Shown piece after piece: positions 24,427 through 36,251 of a DNA stretch of 64,000 nucleotides. The position numbers and the translations under genes were made by a program. A model generated the notes under the pieces. It searched no databases. It was given only the letters and a program-made list of their open reading frames with translations, and had not been told where the DNA came from. How positions within the stretch are numbered: position 1 is the stretch's first letter; the number at the start of each line of letters is the position of its first letter. Source of the DNA: Tubulanus polymorphus (Eukaryota > Nemertea > Palaeonemertea > Tubulaniformes > Tubulanidae); the NCBI RefSeq assembly GCF_964204645.1, contig NC_134036.1:9594704-9658703 (forward strand), read 5' to 3'.

Positions 24427-26871
24427 TCATGCTAAATTAACAAGCGGCGAATACAGCAACACATAGCATGATTCATCAATGATAACCTTGGGTAGTGGCC
24501 AAGGGAATTTCAGCTCATCTGCGCATAACATAAGTATATGTTCGCCAGGACGAACTTCGTATGCATTGCGAGATAGACTGTAATGTTGAATATCCATCTT
24601 ACAAACACAAAGATACTTGGTATCTTTGTAAACTAACACATGGACGATTCTGACAAAACACGGTAATTCTTCTTCAAAGCCAAAAAGGAGAATTTCATTT
24701 GGCATGTAACAATGTCCATTTGCTAGAACCCTTGGGCTCACCATGGCCCTATTTATTGTGAAATCTGGATCCTTTGCCATAAGGTATGTTCTCATAATAT
24801 CTACATGATTATGTACATTGATATCTAACATAGAACCCATGCAGACAGTATCGTGTGATTTGAGAAAATTGCTACTAAAGCTGTAAGTGAGCCACCGCTG
24901 ATGTTTGACAGCCATTGATTTGGGGATATTTTTGAAGTTTTTCCATCGAAGTTGCTTGAAGTAGGCATGTTTAGCCTCGAACCGCATACACCAATGGTTT
25001 CGTAAGGGACCAAACATAGCCATTTGTGATGGCAAATGCAGCAAATAGTGCATTTTAGGAGTAATGTTAATAGCTGGGTATGAGTCTCGAAATCTTTGAT
25101 TATGCTGAGTAACAAGAATCTCCAAAAATGTCATGGTATCCTCCGATATTACTGGAGATAAACAAAGAATTGTAATCTTCTGTAACCGCAGCCAATTTTT
25201 CCAGTACTCATTGTGACTAGGTATGTCACTAATAAAAGGTAAAATAAACATAAGAATTTTCATTTCCTGTGCACTTTGACCAAGCTTTCCACTAGTTTGA
25301 TTGTTAAGGAGCTTCTTGTCAATTGCTTGAGGCTTGTCTTTTTGATCTAAAAAGCTATATTCAAAGTTTTCAATAGCACTGTTTAATGCACTTAGGGAAA
25401 TAAGGTTATCATCTATAAGCCTTGAAAGAAGCAATTTCGTTTCCATTGGGCAAACACCCTCTAATAGATGCATCACATCCATTACCAAGCATTCCGTGAC
25501 TCTGAACCCTTTAACATCTAAAAGAGTAGATCTAGAGTTTATACCATACTCTATACTCATTGCTTTCCTTTCCTGCCCATCAAGTTCCTCAAGATAATCA
25601 CACCTTGCTAGGTGTTCTTCTTCATCTCTTTTTTCTGAATCATCAGCATGGAAACAAGTATTTAGATTTTCACTTTTGATTTCACATATTCTACAAGGCT
25701 TTTTGGCACCACCCACACCCTCTTTAAAACCTCCTATCTCATTTGAGGCTGGAGTGTCTGCTGAAAAGCAAATTAAAGCCCCATTAGTTCGGTATGGTCC
25801 AGTTTTTAGAAGTAATGTGTGCCCATTATATAATACATTTATATCACGCACAAAATTGGCTAGAAGTTTCTTAAAAGTTTTGTCAAATTTGTTTATGTCT
25901 TTCCTCTTTGCCGCTGCAATTAACATTATATTTGGTAATTTGGAACGCATCTTTGGGGGAATATTGCACAGCATTAGATAAAAAAGAACGATTTTGTGCT
26001 ATTTAGTCCCAATGGGATTAACAATTTCTATGTCATCATCGTATGCAAGAAAAGACAATGTCTTTCGATTTGCAATAAAAACAGGATGATTTTTCACAAA
26101 TTTTCCATCACACATATCATGTAAATATTCATTTGCACTATCATACGGACCAGAATCTACACATTGCTTTACATCTGACTGATTGAGTAAATTTGTAAGG
26201 GTCTCGAGTAATGGTATATAATATCCTATTGCAGGTACTCTCTTATACCGAAACTTCCCTTTGAATTTAATTTTTCTTAATTGATAACCTAAAACAATTC
26301 CAATTGGTTTTACTATATCGAAAACCTCAGAAAAGTATTTATCCTGGTTATGAATCGATCTTAAACCTTCAAAAATGTTTTCTCTATCAGCAAAACATCC
26401 ACTGACAATATCTTTTTCCTCATCAGTCAAATTAGGAAGTTGATTAAAAAGGTTTTCTTTTATAATGAAATTCATATCCTGCAATAATTCTTCCACATTT
26501 TCAATAACCCTTAGGGTAGCTTGATGGCTCAATTGAGCACCTTCACGTAAACTGAGCAAAAACTGCCCAATACGCTTTTTGAAATTAGCATCCTGCTCAA
26601 CGTCAGCATTATAATTGTCTATTTCCATCCCCTCATCTTCATTGTGCATACCAGCATCATTAACAGATTCCAGTTCATTCACATTATCTTGTTCTACTCT
26701 ATGGTGCCTGCTTACATGAGTACGATAGGATGAAAAATTAGCATATGTGGCCCCACAGAATTGACAGTTTATTCTAAACTTTGGAGCATTTTTGTGTTTC
26801 GCCAACAAATGTTTTTGGAATTTATAAGGATCCCTGTTAAAGTAATTGCAGATGCTACAATGCCACAGCAT
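24427..26871 (-). pseudogene. EnSpm/CACTA-like transposase with C2H2 fingers, one in-frame stop
   Basis: One frame of ~815 codons is broken only by a TAG at 25999-26001; the next eight codons and all the downstream sequence stay in the same frame. The Met at 26871 directly precedes two C2H2 fingers (each C-x2-C-x12-H-x4-H), making it the best start. An acidic linker and a helical region follow. The core (after 25998) has IPPKMRSKLPNI, a CRIC zinc-binding pair (~CRICEIK), a VMDVMHLLEGV segment and an H-rich MHYLLHLPSQ segment, the layout of animal Tnp2-like EnSpm transposases. The stop leaves most catalytic sequence untranslated unless read through. It sits upstream of the companion gene on the same strand. 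Confidence 0.75.
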
Positions 26872-27792
26872 TTTATGGAATGTTAAACTTACCACTTTAG
26901 GCTTTGTTTCTAATCTGATATTCACATCTCAAGTGTGTAATAAAGTTTATCAAAACACATAGATCTGTATATGACCACACACGTATCACATTATGGCTAT
27001 TAGGACACAAATAGTCAGTTACATCAAGAGATAAATATGCACAAAACTCTAAGGCTTTTATAAAATCGTTTGAGCGTCTGAAGTGAATTTCTGCACCCAT
27101 TGGTAACTACGTAGAAGTTTATTGTTTTTAAACATAAGAGCAAAGCCCTAAGACCTGAAATATCAATGATGATTATTAAATTTTGACACTGAATTCTCAC
27201 TTTGAGCATGCTTGATACAAGAAATTTGGAGTCCACCGTCTAAACGAATGGATTTTGAGCATACAAGTATCCTAAAAACCACTTTCAAATCTTAAAACAA
27301 ACAACTGCAAAGCTCATTTCATGGCAATTTAGGCAATGTTGAATACTTTATTCAATCTGCTATAGACCTATTATACTGTAAACGTGAAGAAATGGGGTTA
27401 GGGTTGGTTCAAAATATGATTCAATTACATTTCACAAGGGTTCTCAGCTGGCCACGATGGTTCAGAGCAGCGTATGCCATTTCTTAGATATTATATCCTT
27501 TAGGTTCGAATCCGATTTTGATATTTACCATTACCAACAGTTCATGTTTCAACATTACCCAACTTGCCATTTCATGTAGGTAGGCGCATTTGTTTAAAAT
27601 CAGTTTGTTAAACTCAAATTGTTTCGGTTTAGGCCTAGGCCTAGGAAAATAGATGGGTTTTTTAGACTGCACAGTTTAACTGTGGTTGTATTAAAAAGAC
27701 TGAGGAGGTGGTAGGCCTATGACTATGTGTTCATAAGTATTAATAAATATTATAATAAATATTCCCAAAAATCAATGTAAGGCCTATAGAAG
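26872..27792. other. 5' flank of the transposase gene, with a tRNA-like SINE head at 27450-27525
   Basis: Frames at 26897-27236 on the minus strand lack recognisable domains. A perfect polymerase III B box (GGTTCGAATCC, 27504-27514) lies ~45 bp after an A-box-like TGGTTCAGAGCAG. This suggests a tRNA-derived SINE fragment. I did not find its tail. Confidence 0.35.
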
Positions 27793-28180
27793 TAAGGTAT
27801 CAGTTTACCGTCACCCCATAAGTCAAAAGTTGATACTTAATAACATCTTTAATTACCTAGAATTTTAAAAATGACAGCTTCAATTTATGTTTGATAGATG
27901 GCGCTAGTGGTAGCTCAGCTGTCAAAATAAAATAGATGACAAGGCATTCATATTCCAATAATAATCTCTAAATTTCAAGATATAAACATCGCAATCCAAA
28001 CTTCTAAAGCCAATCTACATATTAAATATTGCTTTAAAAAACTTTTTATCAATGACTTTTATGTGTTTGGTGCATTGTGTTCATTTTCTGGATATTAGAA
28101 CATAAAAGATGAAAAATAATGAAAATTTCCATGCGGGACCCGGCCATCTACGTGGGCGGTGACGGTAAACTGATACCTTA
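27793..28180. mobile_element. MITE with perfect 23-bp TIRs (388 bp)
   Basis: TAAGGTATCAGTTTACCGTC begins the left end and is repeated as its exact reverse complement at 28158-28180. The interior block with TAGATGGCGCTAG and AGCTCAGCTGTCA is also present in reverse orientation near 49560-49735. No coding potential. The target duplication is unclear. Confidence 0.75.
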
Positions 28181-28685
28181 ATTCCATAGGCCTAAGATAA
28201 AACATTATCTTTGTCTCTTTAAGTCTAGGGCCCTCTAGACTCCAGCCTATAGCCTATAATAGTATTATACTATAACTGAACGCTAGTAGGCCGCCGGGGG
28301 GGAATTTTTTAGCGTCGAGTCCCTGTCATTCTCACTCGATTCGATGATCATTTACTGCCGTGCCGGCGAAAAAATAAGTCACAGCATAGGCCTAAACGTA
28401 AGGCAAGGGGAGAAGATGACAGAGAGACAAAACTTACCGCCCTAACCAAAATATTCTCGCTGACGAAAGCAAAAGTTCTCCCGACTGCACAATGGCGTCC
28501 TACAATCACGTGACTTTTGAAAAATGTTCAAGCGATGTTCTGTAACTGATCGGACATTTTGAGAACACGGCTCATTCATGGGTCGGTATATGGAAGCGCT
28601 CAGAACACATTTACAAGATGTGAACACGTTCTTTTAGTGTAAGCATGTTCATTAAGTTCGAAATATGTTCCCTGTTTTTAGAGTG

Positions 28686-29676
28686 TGGTACTCGCTGTGT
28701 AATACTGAACACGTATATACCTGTAGATATTGATCGTACTAGCACCGGTTTTAGATAGCGCGCGCGCTGATCGGTCTTAACACTTCTCGGAACTGCTGTG
28801 CTAAATGCTGAGAGGCCGAATCTATGCGCAATCATTTATTGGGCTCGTCACATTTGATAGTGAATGGATAAATAACCGGTGTCAATGACGGTCGCTACTC
28901 CCGATCAGTATAACTCATCAGTATAAGAAATAATTCTTTCGAGTTTTTTTTTCAATCCCCGAAGTTGTTGTTACAATGTTGACCTCGCCGTATTATAAGC
29001 TTACCAATGATTCTTCTAGTATTTGCAGGGTCACAAGACATGACGAAGTCGCGAAGTTTTGTACAAATTTCACGAAACAAACAATTATTTAGGCGGCACC
29101 TGATCTATTGATTAATTATGATAAATATAGTTTATTTCATTAAAAATTTGTTTTATTCAAACACTACTTTCATCGCACATAGCGTGATCGGTACTATTCT
29201 ACGGTAGGCCATGGACTCTTTCATGGGTAGGCCTATTACAAATGATACAATCCGCGCGTCCGTGAATAAGTGACACGTGGCGGGGCGGGTTGTGTCAGCA
29301 GCCGGCCTGTAATGCACTCATCGTTGTTGTGTTGTATGATTCTCTCTGGATCTATCAAACACTTGTCAAGTCAAAGATTCCCATAACCAATCTTTTGAAG
29401 ATATCATTCAAGAATTATAATGAGACTGCTGGTAAATATTCATTCTGTTCCACTTGGCCGATCGTTAGACTAGCTGTAGGCCCTAAGGGTACAGCTAGCG
29501 GTTGGCCTTAGGTTCAGTCTGTGAATAGCTTCAAAACAACCATGTTGACACATGGATGTGAAGCTTGTATCCCATGGACTGCATGGTCATTGGCCTATGT
29601 CATGGGTTATTGGCGATTGTGCCGAGAGCAGACTGTATCCGGTGGTCATGGTAAGTACTTGATAACCTTGATAGTA
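28686..29676. other. interval with no supported gene
   Basis: A short frame ending at a good donor (29521-29650, GTAAGTAC) has a Trp/Cys-rich translation faintly like a thrombospondin repeat, but the match is too weak to call. The rest is unremarkable. Confidence 0.3.
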
Positions 29677-30723
29677 CCCCGCAAACAAAAAAACGTTCAA
29701 AGAACGTTTTCTAAAAGTTTTTCACTAACGTTTTAACGTTAATGTTGAACGTTCGTGCAACGTTTGTAGAACGTTTTTTTGTAAATGTATTTTAAGGTTC
29801 ACAGAACGTTTTTGATAACGTTGACTGAACGTTACTTCACAACCTCTCTGCAACCATTGAGCTTGATAAAAACGTTCCAATAACGTTCGTATGACGTTAC
29901 ATTATAACCATGATGTCCTCTTTCACGAGCTCGAATAAATCCCTTTCAACTAACTAATATTGGAATTATTTACCTAACTTTTATTTTGTAACTACGTATA
30001 TATACATGTATAATATCGAAATTATTCACTCGTAAGTTAGTTCTCCAGTGCACCAGTCGTCGTCGTTACAGCGTAGCTGGCAGCCTTTGTGATTCCTAAA
30101 ATAAAAAGGAAATGATACAGAAACTTTTATTTTCATGGTTGTGTTAAGCCTTGAAGTTCATTTCATCCATACACACAGGGATTGTTATGCTTGTTATTGG
30201 AGAACAACAGTTAGGTCATTTCATCGATATAGGCTAAAACCCGACGAAAAGGTCTCTAACGTGGGTTTCTACATAAAAGATTGTTTCAAAAACATTCTAT
30301 CGGTATTTTTCCATATATTGAAAGTATCAAAATTTGTGGATTGAATAACGTACCTTAGTAAATAAACGATTTTTAAATCCCTTAAACACGCCGCTTAAAG
30401 CTGATTGATGAACAATGGCGAACACTTCCTGCTTTGATATGTCACGATATCCATCGGTTTCGAATCCCATATTTTTCTTTACTCCCGAAAGTTTGAATCT
30501 TGCTTTCAAATGGTATTAAAATGTAGGAATCCACGTCGGGATTTGCTAAAAACGGACTATATTGATGAGTTCTGACTTAACTAATAATTTGCTGCAGGCT
30601 CTTGGATGATAACGTTTAGAAAAACCTTCAGAAAACGTTATCGCCTGAACGTTACATTATAAACTATCACACAACTTTCACGAACGTTTCCGAATGTTGT
30701 ATGAACGTTGTGTGCTAGCTGGG
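29677..30723. mobile_element. non-autonomous DNA transposon with AACGTT subterminal repeats
   Basis: The left end CCCCGC(A/T)... and right end ...GCTGGG are imperfect inverted repeats (CCC.GC...AACGTTCA), flanked by TA on both sides (29675-29676 and 30724-30725). Dense GAACGTT/AACGTTC words fill 29690-29900 and 30600-30715. It has no transposase. Superfamily is uncertain; a TA duplication would fit several. Confidence 0.6.
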
Positions 30724-31039
30724 TATGGATTATTATGGCTAAAATGATACCCTTGTTTCTCAACCCCTCTAATCGTATCTAACATACCAACAACGATTTT
30801 GTTGATTGAGCTTACATATTTTAAGCCTCATGACCTTTGGTCCTCTAGTTTTCAAACTTGCAGGGATGCCAACAGCCCCGTTTTGCCTTGAATCTTGCAT
30901 ACGTCAGTCACTTGTGAAAAATGAATTTGCAGTCAGGTCATTATCAAGAACGTACATGTATATAGTATTGATTGTGCGTCCATGTGCGAGTCAATCATTG
31001 GGAAAACCCATTACCATGCATATCATCAAAGTTGAACAC

Positions 31040-31670
31040 GCTTCAGGGTTTCGGTAATGGTTAAAAATGTCCATTCGTCATTATTGGGGACAAAATTATA
31101 CAAGCGTGTATCTATGCCAAATGAACACTACAGGCATGAAGACCAAAGGGGGAGTTTTGTGGATTTTTGGAGCCATTTTTAGTGCATTTTAATGTTATCA
31201 TGTGGTCTATACTGTAATTAAAACTACCACAGAGTGAACTTCATTCATTCATTGAAGCGTCACACACAGAGAAAACACTGCCTATACACAGTTTCATTGG
31301 CTAATGTGTATGGACTATACCATTATGGAAAATATCGTGGGTAGGAGTATCATTGACTTACTTTCTGGGTGATTACACTATGGTTTGTAGGGAAGGTAGA
31401 TATGGCTTATGCTACCTACTACATTACTTTTACTACTACAATACATCGTCAGCCACACATTTTCTTATTAAAACAGATGGTTACATTCAAATTAACTAAA
31501 ATAAGAATGCTATAACATCTTCAGAAAATGAATAATAAATTTCATTTCACAATTCCTCAGGAATTTTTCAAGTTCTAGGAAAACTAGGACCCCTTTTGGC
31601 TTGGGGAAAATGTCCGTTTAACGGTTAAAAAAACTTCCTCACGGAAACCCTTTTACACAGTGCAAGGTTT
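31040..31670 (+). repeat. dispersed repeat B, copy 1
   Basis: This ~630-bp block is present in reverse orientation at 50005-50640. Shared landmarks include the blocks around GAACACTACAGGCATGAAGA, ATTATGGAAAATATCG, GTAGGGAAGGTAG and TTTAACGGTTAAAAAAAC. The two are diverged, with indels. No coding signal is conserved. Confidence 0.6.
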
Positions 31671-32270
31671 CATCCCAGGACAAATCAATTCTAGTGCTCA
31701 GAAGTAAAATGCAGTTGACTGGACCCATGGTCCTTAATAAGATGTTTTCTGCTTCACTTGAACATATCATATGTTAAGTCAGTTTTTCCGCTTCAAAGAG
31801 TTATAAACTAGATACAATTAGAAGCTGACATCCATTTACTCTTAATGAGAACTTACGTACTGATGTTTTACCTTGATAGTGTGGATTGAAAAGGCACCTG
31901 GTTAAAATGATATTGGTACTTTCATTTCTCAAAATTATCATTCCTTCTAATCGTATCCAATCTCAATCCATACAGTGCCTAATTTTTCAACAAGCTTTTA
32001 TATTTCGAACCGCAGGACTGTTGGTCATCTAGTTTACAAGATAAAGTCTACAATTTCTTGCCCCCTTATTTTTTCTTCCCTCGGAAGACATACATGGGGT
32101 TACCACATTCTAGTTTCATTGGTACTATAGGCTCAATGAATGACTCCTTGTCTCTTTTCTTTTCAGGTTAAACATTGTAGTAACATTTATTGTAAGATAG
32201 ATCAAGTGTTGTAGTGTATACGGATAAACTGCGTGGTAAGTATTTACAGAACTGAATATATTTCATACAA
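31671..32270. other. interval with no gene
   Basis: A stretch at 31910-32035 resembles 30735-30860 (shared TTCTAATCGTATC blocks), a diverged duplication about 1.2 kb apart. Nothing else is supported. Confidence 0.3.
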
Positions 32271-32271
32271 T

Positions 32272-32520
32272 ATACTGAAGAAGAACTGACACTGAAAATA
32301 TTGATACTGAATGAACTGAAAAAAATGAAATGAACTGAAAGTACTGATACTGAAAATACTGAAACTGAATACGATATTATATACTGACACTGAAATTACT
32401 GACACTAGATACACTGAAAATACTGACACCAAATACACTGAAAATATTGACACTAAGTCCACTGAAAATACTGACACTAAGTACACTGAAAATACTGATT
32501 ATACTCATTAAAGTACTGAC
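32272..32520. repeat. degenerate ACTGACACTGAAAATACTGA minisatellite
   Basis: Roughly ten units of 20-30 bp built from ACTGAAAATACTGACACTAA-like words end about 15 bp before the ATG of the next gene. It could be a 5' leader region of the Helentron-type module. Confidence 0.6.
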
Positions 32521-32535
32521 ACATTTTCTTTCAAA

Positions 32536-33414
32536 ATGGTATTCAAAAAGAAAAAGAAAAGTTATGCACAGAAAAGAAGACAAAGAATAGAGTCATACCG
32601 AGCTGATCACCCAATTCATGTCTTTGGATCAATGAAGCAAAGTTCTGAAGTTTTTATGTATGCAGCTGGCAAACAATGTGTTTGTGTATCATTTGTTTTT
32701 TTGGTTAAGGCATCTATAGTCAATCCTAGCAGTTTAACGTCTGTATGTATAGATACTATACTATATGAAGCTTCAGAATTATATAATGATTTACAGAAGG
32801 TGCCATTATCTCATGAATATCTTCTGTGTAATGACTTGCCATTGGTATACAAATTTCAAAACATTGTATTTGAAAGAGTTCTCAAAGATCCATTTTTTGG
32901 GTCTCCAGGTAGTGAAAATGTATTTCCCTGCATGACATTAGAAAATGCTGTTCACGTATGTTTTGAAGAAAACGAATTTGCTTTCTTCACAATAGGTCCT
33001 AATTTTTCCAGCAACGAGTTAGCCAATTGGAGTAATATTGCGAGTTACACCTCAGCATTAGTTTCAACGGCTAATGGTTTTTACATATTTGATTCTCATG
33101 CAAGAAGCAAGCAAGGTACCCCGGATCCTTTTGGTAAAGCTGTTATTTTTTACCTGCCTAATATCATGGCTGTGATCACCTATCTCAGAAGATTGGTTGA
33201 CTCCCTTGGTTTATTTTTGGGTTTCTTTGAAATAACTCCAGTCAATTTTCTTAGAAATTATCAGACACCCTCATCTAAGGATGACTCTTCTCTGAATGAC
33301 TGTAATGAACAATCACTCTTGAATGCTTTCTCTTCATACCTTAACAACCAAATGGAACAAAGACATGCCAAAAGGATATCACAGCAAAAGCTACGTTCTA
33401 ATCAAACAATATAG
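32536..33414 (+). CDS. Helentron-type cysteine-protease-like protein, copy 1
   Basis: A frame of 292 codons starts at an ATG with a lysine-rich N-terminus. AGKQC places a candidate catalytic Cys at residue 48, and FDSHAR places Asp186 and His188, followed by KAVIFYLPN and a C-terminal strand region. This Cys...Asp-x-His layout resembles the OTU / herpesvirus-tegument-USP-like proteases found in large Helitrons; catalytic function is inferred. It is homologous to 51463-52230 (same motif order), but well diverged. The frame overlaps the next one by ~90 bases in a different phase, so the two may once have been one polyprotein. Confidence 0.65.
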   Translation: MVFKKKKKSYAQKRRQRIESYRADHPIHVFGSMKQSSEVFMYAAGKQCVCVSFVFLVKASIVNPSSLTSVCIDTILYEASELYNDLQKVPLSHEYLLCNDLPLVYKFQNIVFERVLKDPFFGSPGSENVFPCMTLENAVHVCFEENEFAFFTIGPNFSSNELANWSNIASYTSALVSTANGFYIFDSHARSKQGTPDPFGKAVIFYLPNIMAVITYLRRLVDSLGLFLGFFEITPVNFLRNYQTPSSKDDSSLNDCNEQSLLNAFSSYLNNQMEQRHAKRISQQKLRSNQTI

Positions 33415-34546
33415 AGATATTGAAAAAGTTAGCGACTGTGCTCAAAAGAAAAATAAGCGTTCTGATGAAGAATATAGGAATAAAGAAAGACTGAGTAACA
33501 ACCAACAAAGAAAGAGAAAACGTAGCAATGAAGAATATACAGATAAAGAGAGACTGAATGACAAACGACAAAGAAAGAGAAAACGTACCAATGAAGAATA
33601 TAGAGATAAAGAGAGACTGAATGACAAACAACAAAGAAAAGGAAAACGTAGCAATGAAGAATATAGAGATAAAGAGAGACTGAATGACAAACGACAAAGA
33701 AAGAGAAAACGTACCAATGAAGAATATAGAGATAAAGAGAGACTGAATGACAAACGACAAAGAAAAGGAAAACGTACCAATGAAGAATATAGAGATAAAG
33801 AGAGACTGAATGACAAACAACAAAGAAAAGGAAAACGTACCAATGAAGAATATAGAGATAAAGAAAGACTGAATGACAAAGAACAAAGGAAAAATAAACG
33901 TACTGATGAAGAATATAGAGAAAAAGAAAGACTGCAACAGAAACACCTAGAAAAAGAACATACTGACGAATACCTTATTACTAAATTCCATGATATCATT
34001 TCTAAAGGACCTCTTTATATTTGTTGTTCATGTGAACAGCTTTTTTATAGACATAGTACAGTTACTATGCAAAGCCTCTATAGTGACCACAACTTGGATC
34101 ACATCAAACAGAATTGCAAAAATATACCTAGTGTCAACAATCGTGAATGGATTTGCCTAACCTGTGCCAAGTATTTAAAGAAGCATGAAATTGCTCCTTG
34201 CTCATCAGTGAATGGCGTCTCATTTAGTGAGCTCCCTGCCATCCTCAAAAACTTAACACCTTTAGAATTGAGATTGCTTTCACCAAGATTGCCATTCATG
34301 CGTATTCTACAAGCGTCTTTTGGAAAGCAATTTAAAATGAGAGGTAACATAGTCAATGTTCCTTCTGATGTTGTCCAAACTGTTTCATTATTACCAAGAA
34401 TGCAGCATGATGATGCTACAATTAAGGTGAATTTAAAACGTAAACTGCAATATGCTCATGCAGTTGCAACAGAAAATGTTAGACCTGAACTTGTCAGAAA
34501 AGCTGCTCAGTGGCTCACTACCAATGGATGTTTATTTAACGAATTG
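33323..34546 (+). CDS. basic-repeat and cysteine-rich Helentron N-terminal protein
   Basis: The N-terminal half consists of about eight 21-residue repeats (core NEEYRDKERLND plus an Arg/Lys-rich half). A zinc-binding-like region follows: GPLYICCSCEQ, CLTCAKYL, then LSPRLPFMRI, HDDATIKV and ENVRPELVRKAAQWL. The same region occurs at 52448-53000, upstream of Rep, and resembles the DUF6570-type domain of Helitron proteins. Homology to the second copy ends near 34545, where an EnSpm-type transposase starts in another frame. A repeated GATTGCCG word brackets the junction. Because the start codon lies inside the overlap with the protease frame, translation may depend on a frameshift. Confidence 0.6.
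33455..33950 (+). repeat. 63-bp coding tandem repeats
   Basis: About eight 63-bp units with core AATGAAGAATATAGAGATAA; the central units are almost identical and the outer ones are degenerate. The reverse strand is also open here, an artefact of the repeat. Confidence 0.8.
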
Positions 34547-34547
34547 A

Positions 34548-36101
34548 TTGCCGAAAGATTGCCGTACAATACTAAAAAGACCTAGAAATGTTGAATCTTT
34601 TCATAAGTGTGGTGGACAGTATGTGTATTTAGGCATAGAAACCAATGTTACCAAGTGTTTGGCTGATAATATACAGTTTGTCAATGAAAATGAGATTATT
34701 GAATTAAAAGTGAATGTTGATGGTCTACCGCTGTTCAAATCGAGCAAGAGCCAGTTTTGGCCTATTCTTGGATATTTTGCAGAATTTAATCCTTTCATTA
34801 TTGCATTGTTCTTAGGGAATTCGAAACCTAATGATGTGCATGAATACCTATATGACTTTCTTGAAGAATTCAATAACCTGAAAATATCTGGTATCCTGTA
34901 CTCGGGAAAAAACTTCAGATTCAATATAAAAGCCATAGTTTGTGATGCACCAGCACGATCTTTCTTGAAATGTATAATTGGCCACAACGGTTACTATGGA
35001 TGCGAAAGATGTAAAATACGTGGTCATTGGAATGGACGTGTTGTATATCTTAGCTTGCGCTTACACACATTAAGAACCGATGAGAAATTTAGTGACTATA
35101 ATTATAATGTTCACCAAACTGCGCGGTCACCATTAATTGATTATGGTATCAGTTGTATCTCTACATTCTGTCTTGATTACATGCATCTTATATGTCAGGG
35201 TGTAGTTAAGCGGATATTGTCATTTTTAAAGTCTGGTCCCAGAATATGCAAACTATCCAATTTACAAGTGGAACAAGTTTCTCTAGTTTTGGAATCATTC
35301 AAAAATAAATTTCCCAGTGATTTTGCCAGACAACCACGTGGACTAACTGAGCTAGATCGATGGAAAGCCACAGAGTTGCGTCAGTTTGTCCTATATTCTG
35401 GTCCAATCTCATTACGTGGCGTGCTAAGACCTGGCCATTATAAACATTTTCTCTGTTTAACAGTTCCTCTTTTTATCATGTTGAATCCTGACGATGCTCA
35501 AAGGAATGAGTTATTACCATATGCTAAACAGCTTCTGGATTATTTTGTAAAAAAATGCCCAATGTTTTATGGCACCACTTTCTGTACGTACAACGTTCAC
35601 ACATTAATTCATTTACATGAAGACGTGGAACACTTTGGCTGCTCCCTGAATGCTATATCTGCATTCCCTTTCGAGAATTTTCTGCAGATTTTGAAAGGGC
35701 TTGTACGCAAATCCCAGTCCCCACTAGTTCAAGTTGTAAAAAGGCTTCGGGAAAGTGAAATGAACAATGCATGTTTATACAGAACGAAAAAAAGACAATC
35801 GCCCAGGATATCTGATGATGACAAAGATAGTGTATTTTTGTTGAATAGTTCTGAGTTTGCTATTGTCAAGGAGATTCGCCATGATACTTGTATGTGTAAT
35901 GTTATTAAGATTAGACAGATGGAAAGTTTCTTTGATCAGCCGTGCGATTCAAGAATTGTGAATATTTACTTCATAGCTAATTTGGAGCAGGGGATTAGGA
36001 GAGGTCTCATCGAAAAAAAAGATTTGAAATCCAAGGCAGTATGCCTACCAGTACCTGATGGAGGTTATGTGATTGTTCCATTATTACATGGATTAGAGTA
36101 A
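34548..36101 (+). pseudogene. 5'-truncated EnSpm-type (Tnp2-like) transposase
   Basis: A frame of 517 codons has no ATG near its start (the first codon is TTG after a TGA at 34545-34547). Its order of blocks is that of a common animal transposase family: LPKDCRTILKRPR, NVDGLPLFKSS, QFWPILGYF, CDAPARSF, a zinc-binding CERCKIRGH, FCLDYMHLICQGV, PLRGVLRPGHY-like and YNVHTLIHL. It continues to a normal C-terminus and stop. The usual N-terminal region upstream of the LPKD block is missing. The intact frame suggests recent capture or insertion. It could be translated only by fusion or frameshift from the upstream frame. Confidence 0.65.
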
Positions 36102-36251
36102 TCATAAAGGTAGATTTGGTGAGTGAAGTGCAGTGTGTAGTGCTTTTCTCTAAGCGACCATTCACGAATTACAACCTGTCTGTGTTGTGAGAATCTGAAT
36201 TATAGTTAAGCATTAAAAGGATAGAAATTGTTGAAAAACGATCTGAGTTAA

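Larger units (their letters stand above)
17261..28685. mobile_element. candidate 11.4-kb EnSpm/CACTA-like DNA transposon
   Basis: The ends match as inverted repeats. The left reads CACTCTAAAAACA then, after three bases, ACATATTT and GAAC. The right, reverse complemented, reads CACTCTAAAAACA, GGGA, ACATATTT, CGAAC. Inside both ends are clusters of GAACA/AGAACAC words (17281-17500; 28500-28690), like the subterminal repeats of CACTA elements. Between them lie a transposase (24427-26871, -) and a companion gene (18736-23726, -), a two-gene design seen in animal EnSpm-type elements. Flanking bases do not give a clean 2-3 bp duplication (GAG versus TGG), so one end may be mis-set or the ends may belong to different copies. 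MITEs are nested at 20008-20589 and 27793-28180. Confidence 0.6.

Noticed and set aside
29521-29650. Thrombospondin-like exon
   Set aside because: Only a WTAWS-like word and a donor site support it; the cysteine pattern does not fit the repeat.
33398-33999. Two long minus-strand frames over the basic repeat region
   Set aside because: They are shadows of the 63-bp tandem repeats; the translation is low-complexity and the plus strand carries the homologous Helentron protein.
34548-34550. Start codon of the transposase frame
   Set aside because: The first codon is TTG straight after a TGA stop, and no ATG lies near. It is not a real start but a truncation or frameshift boundary.
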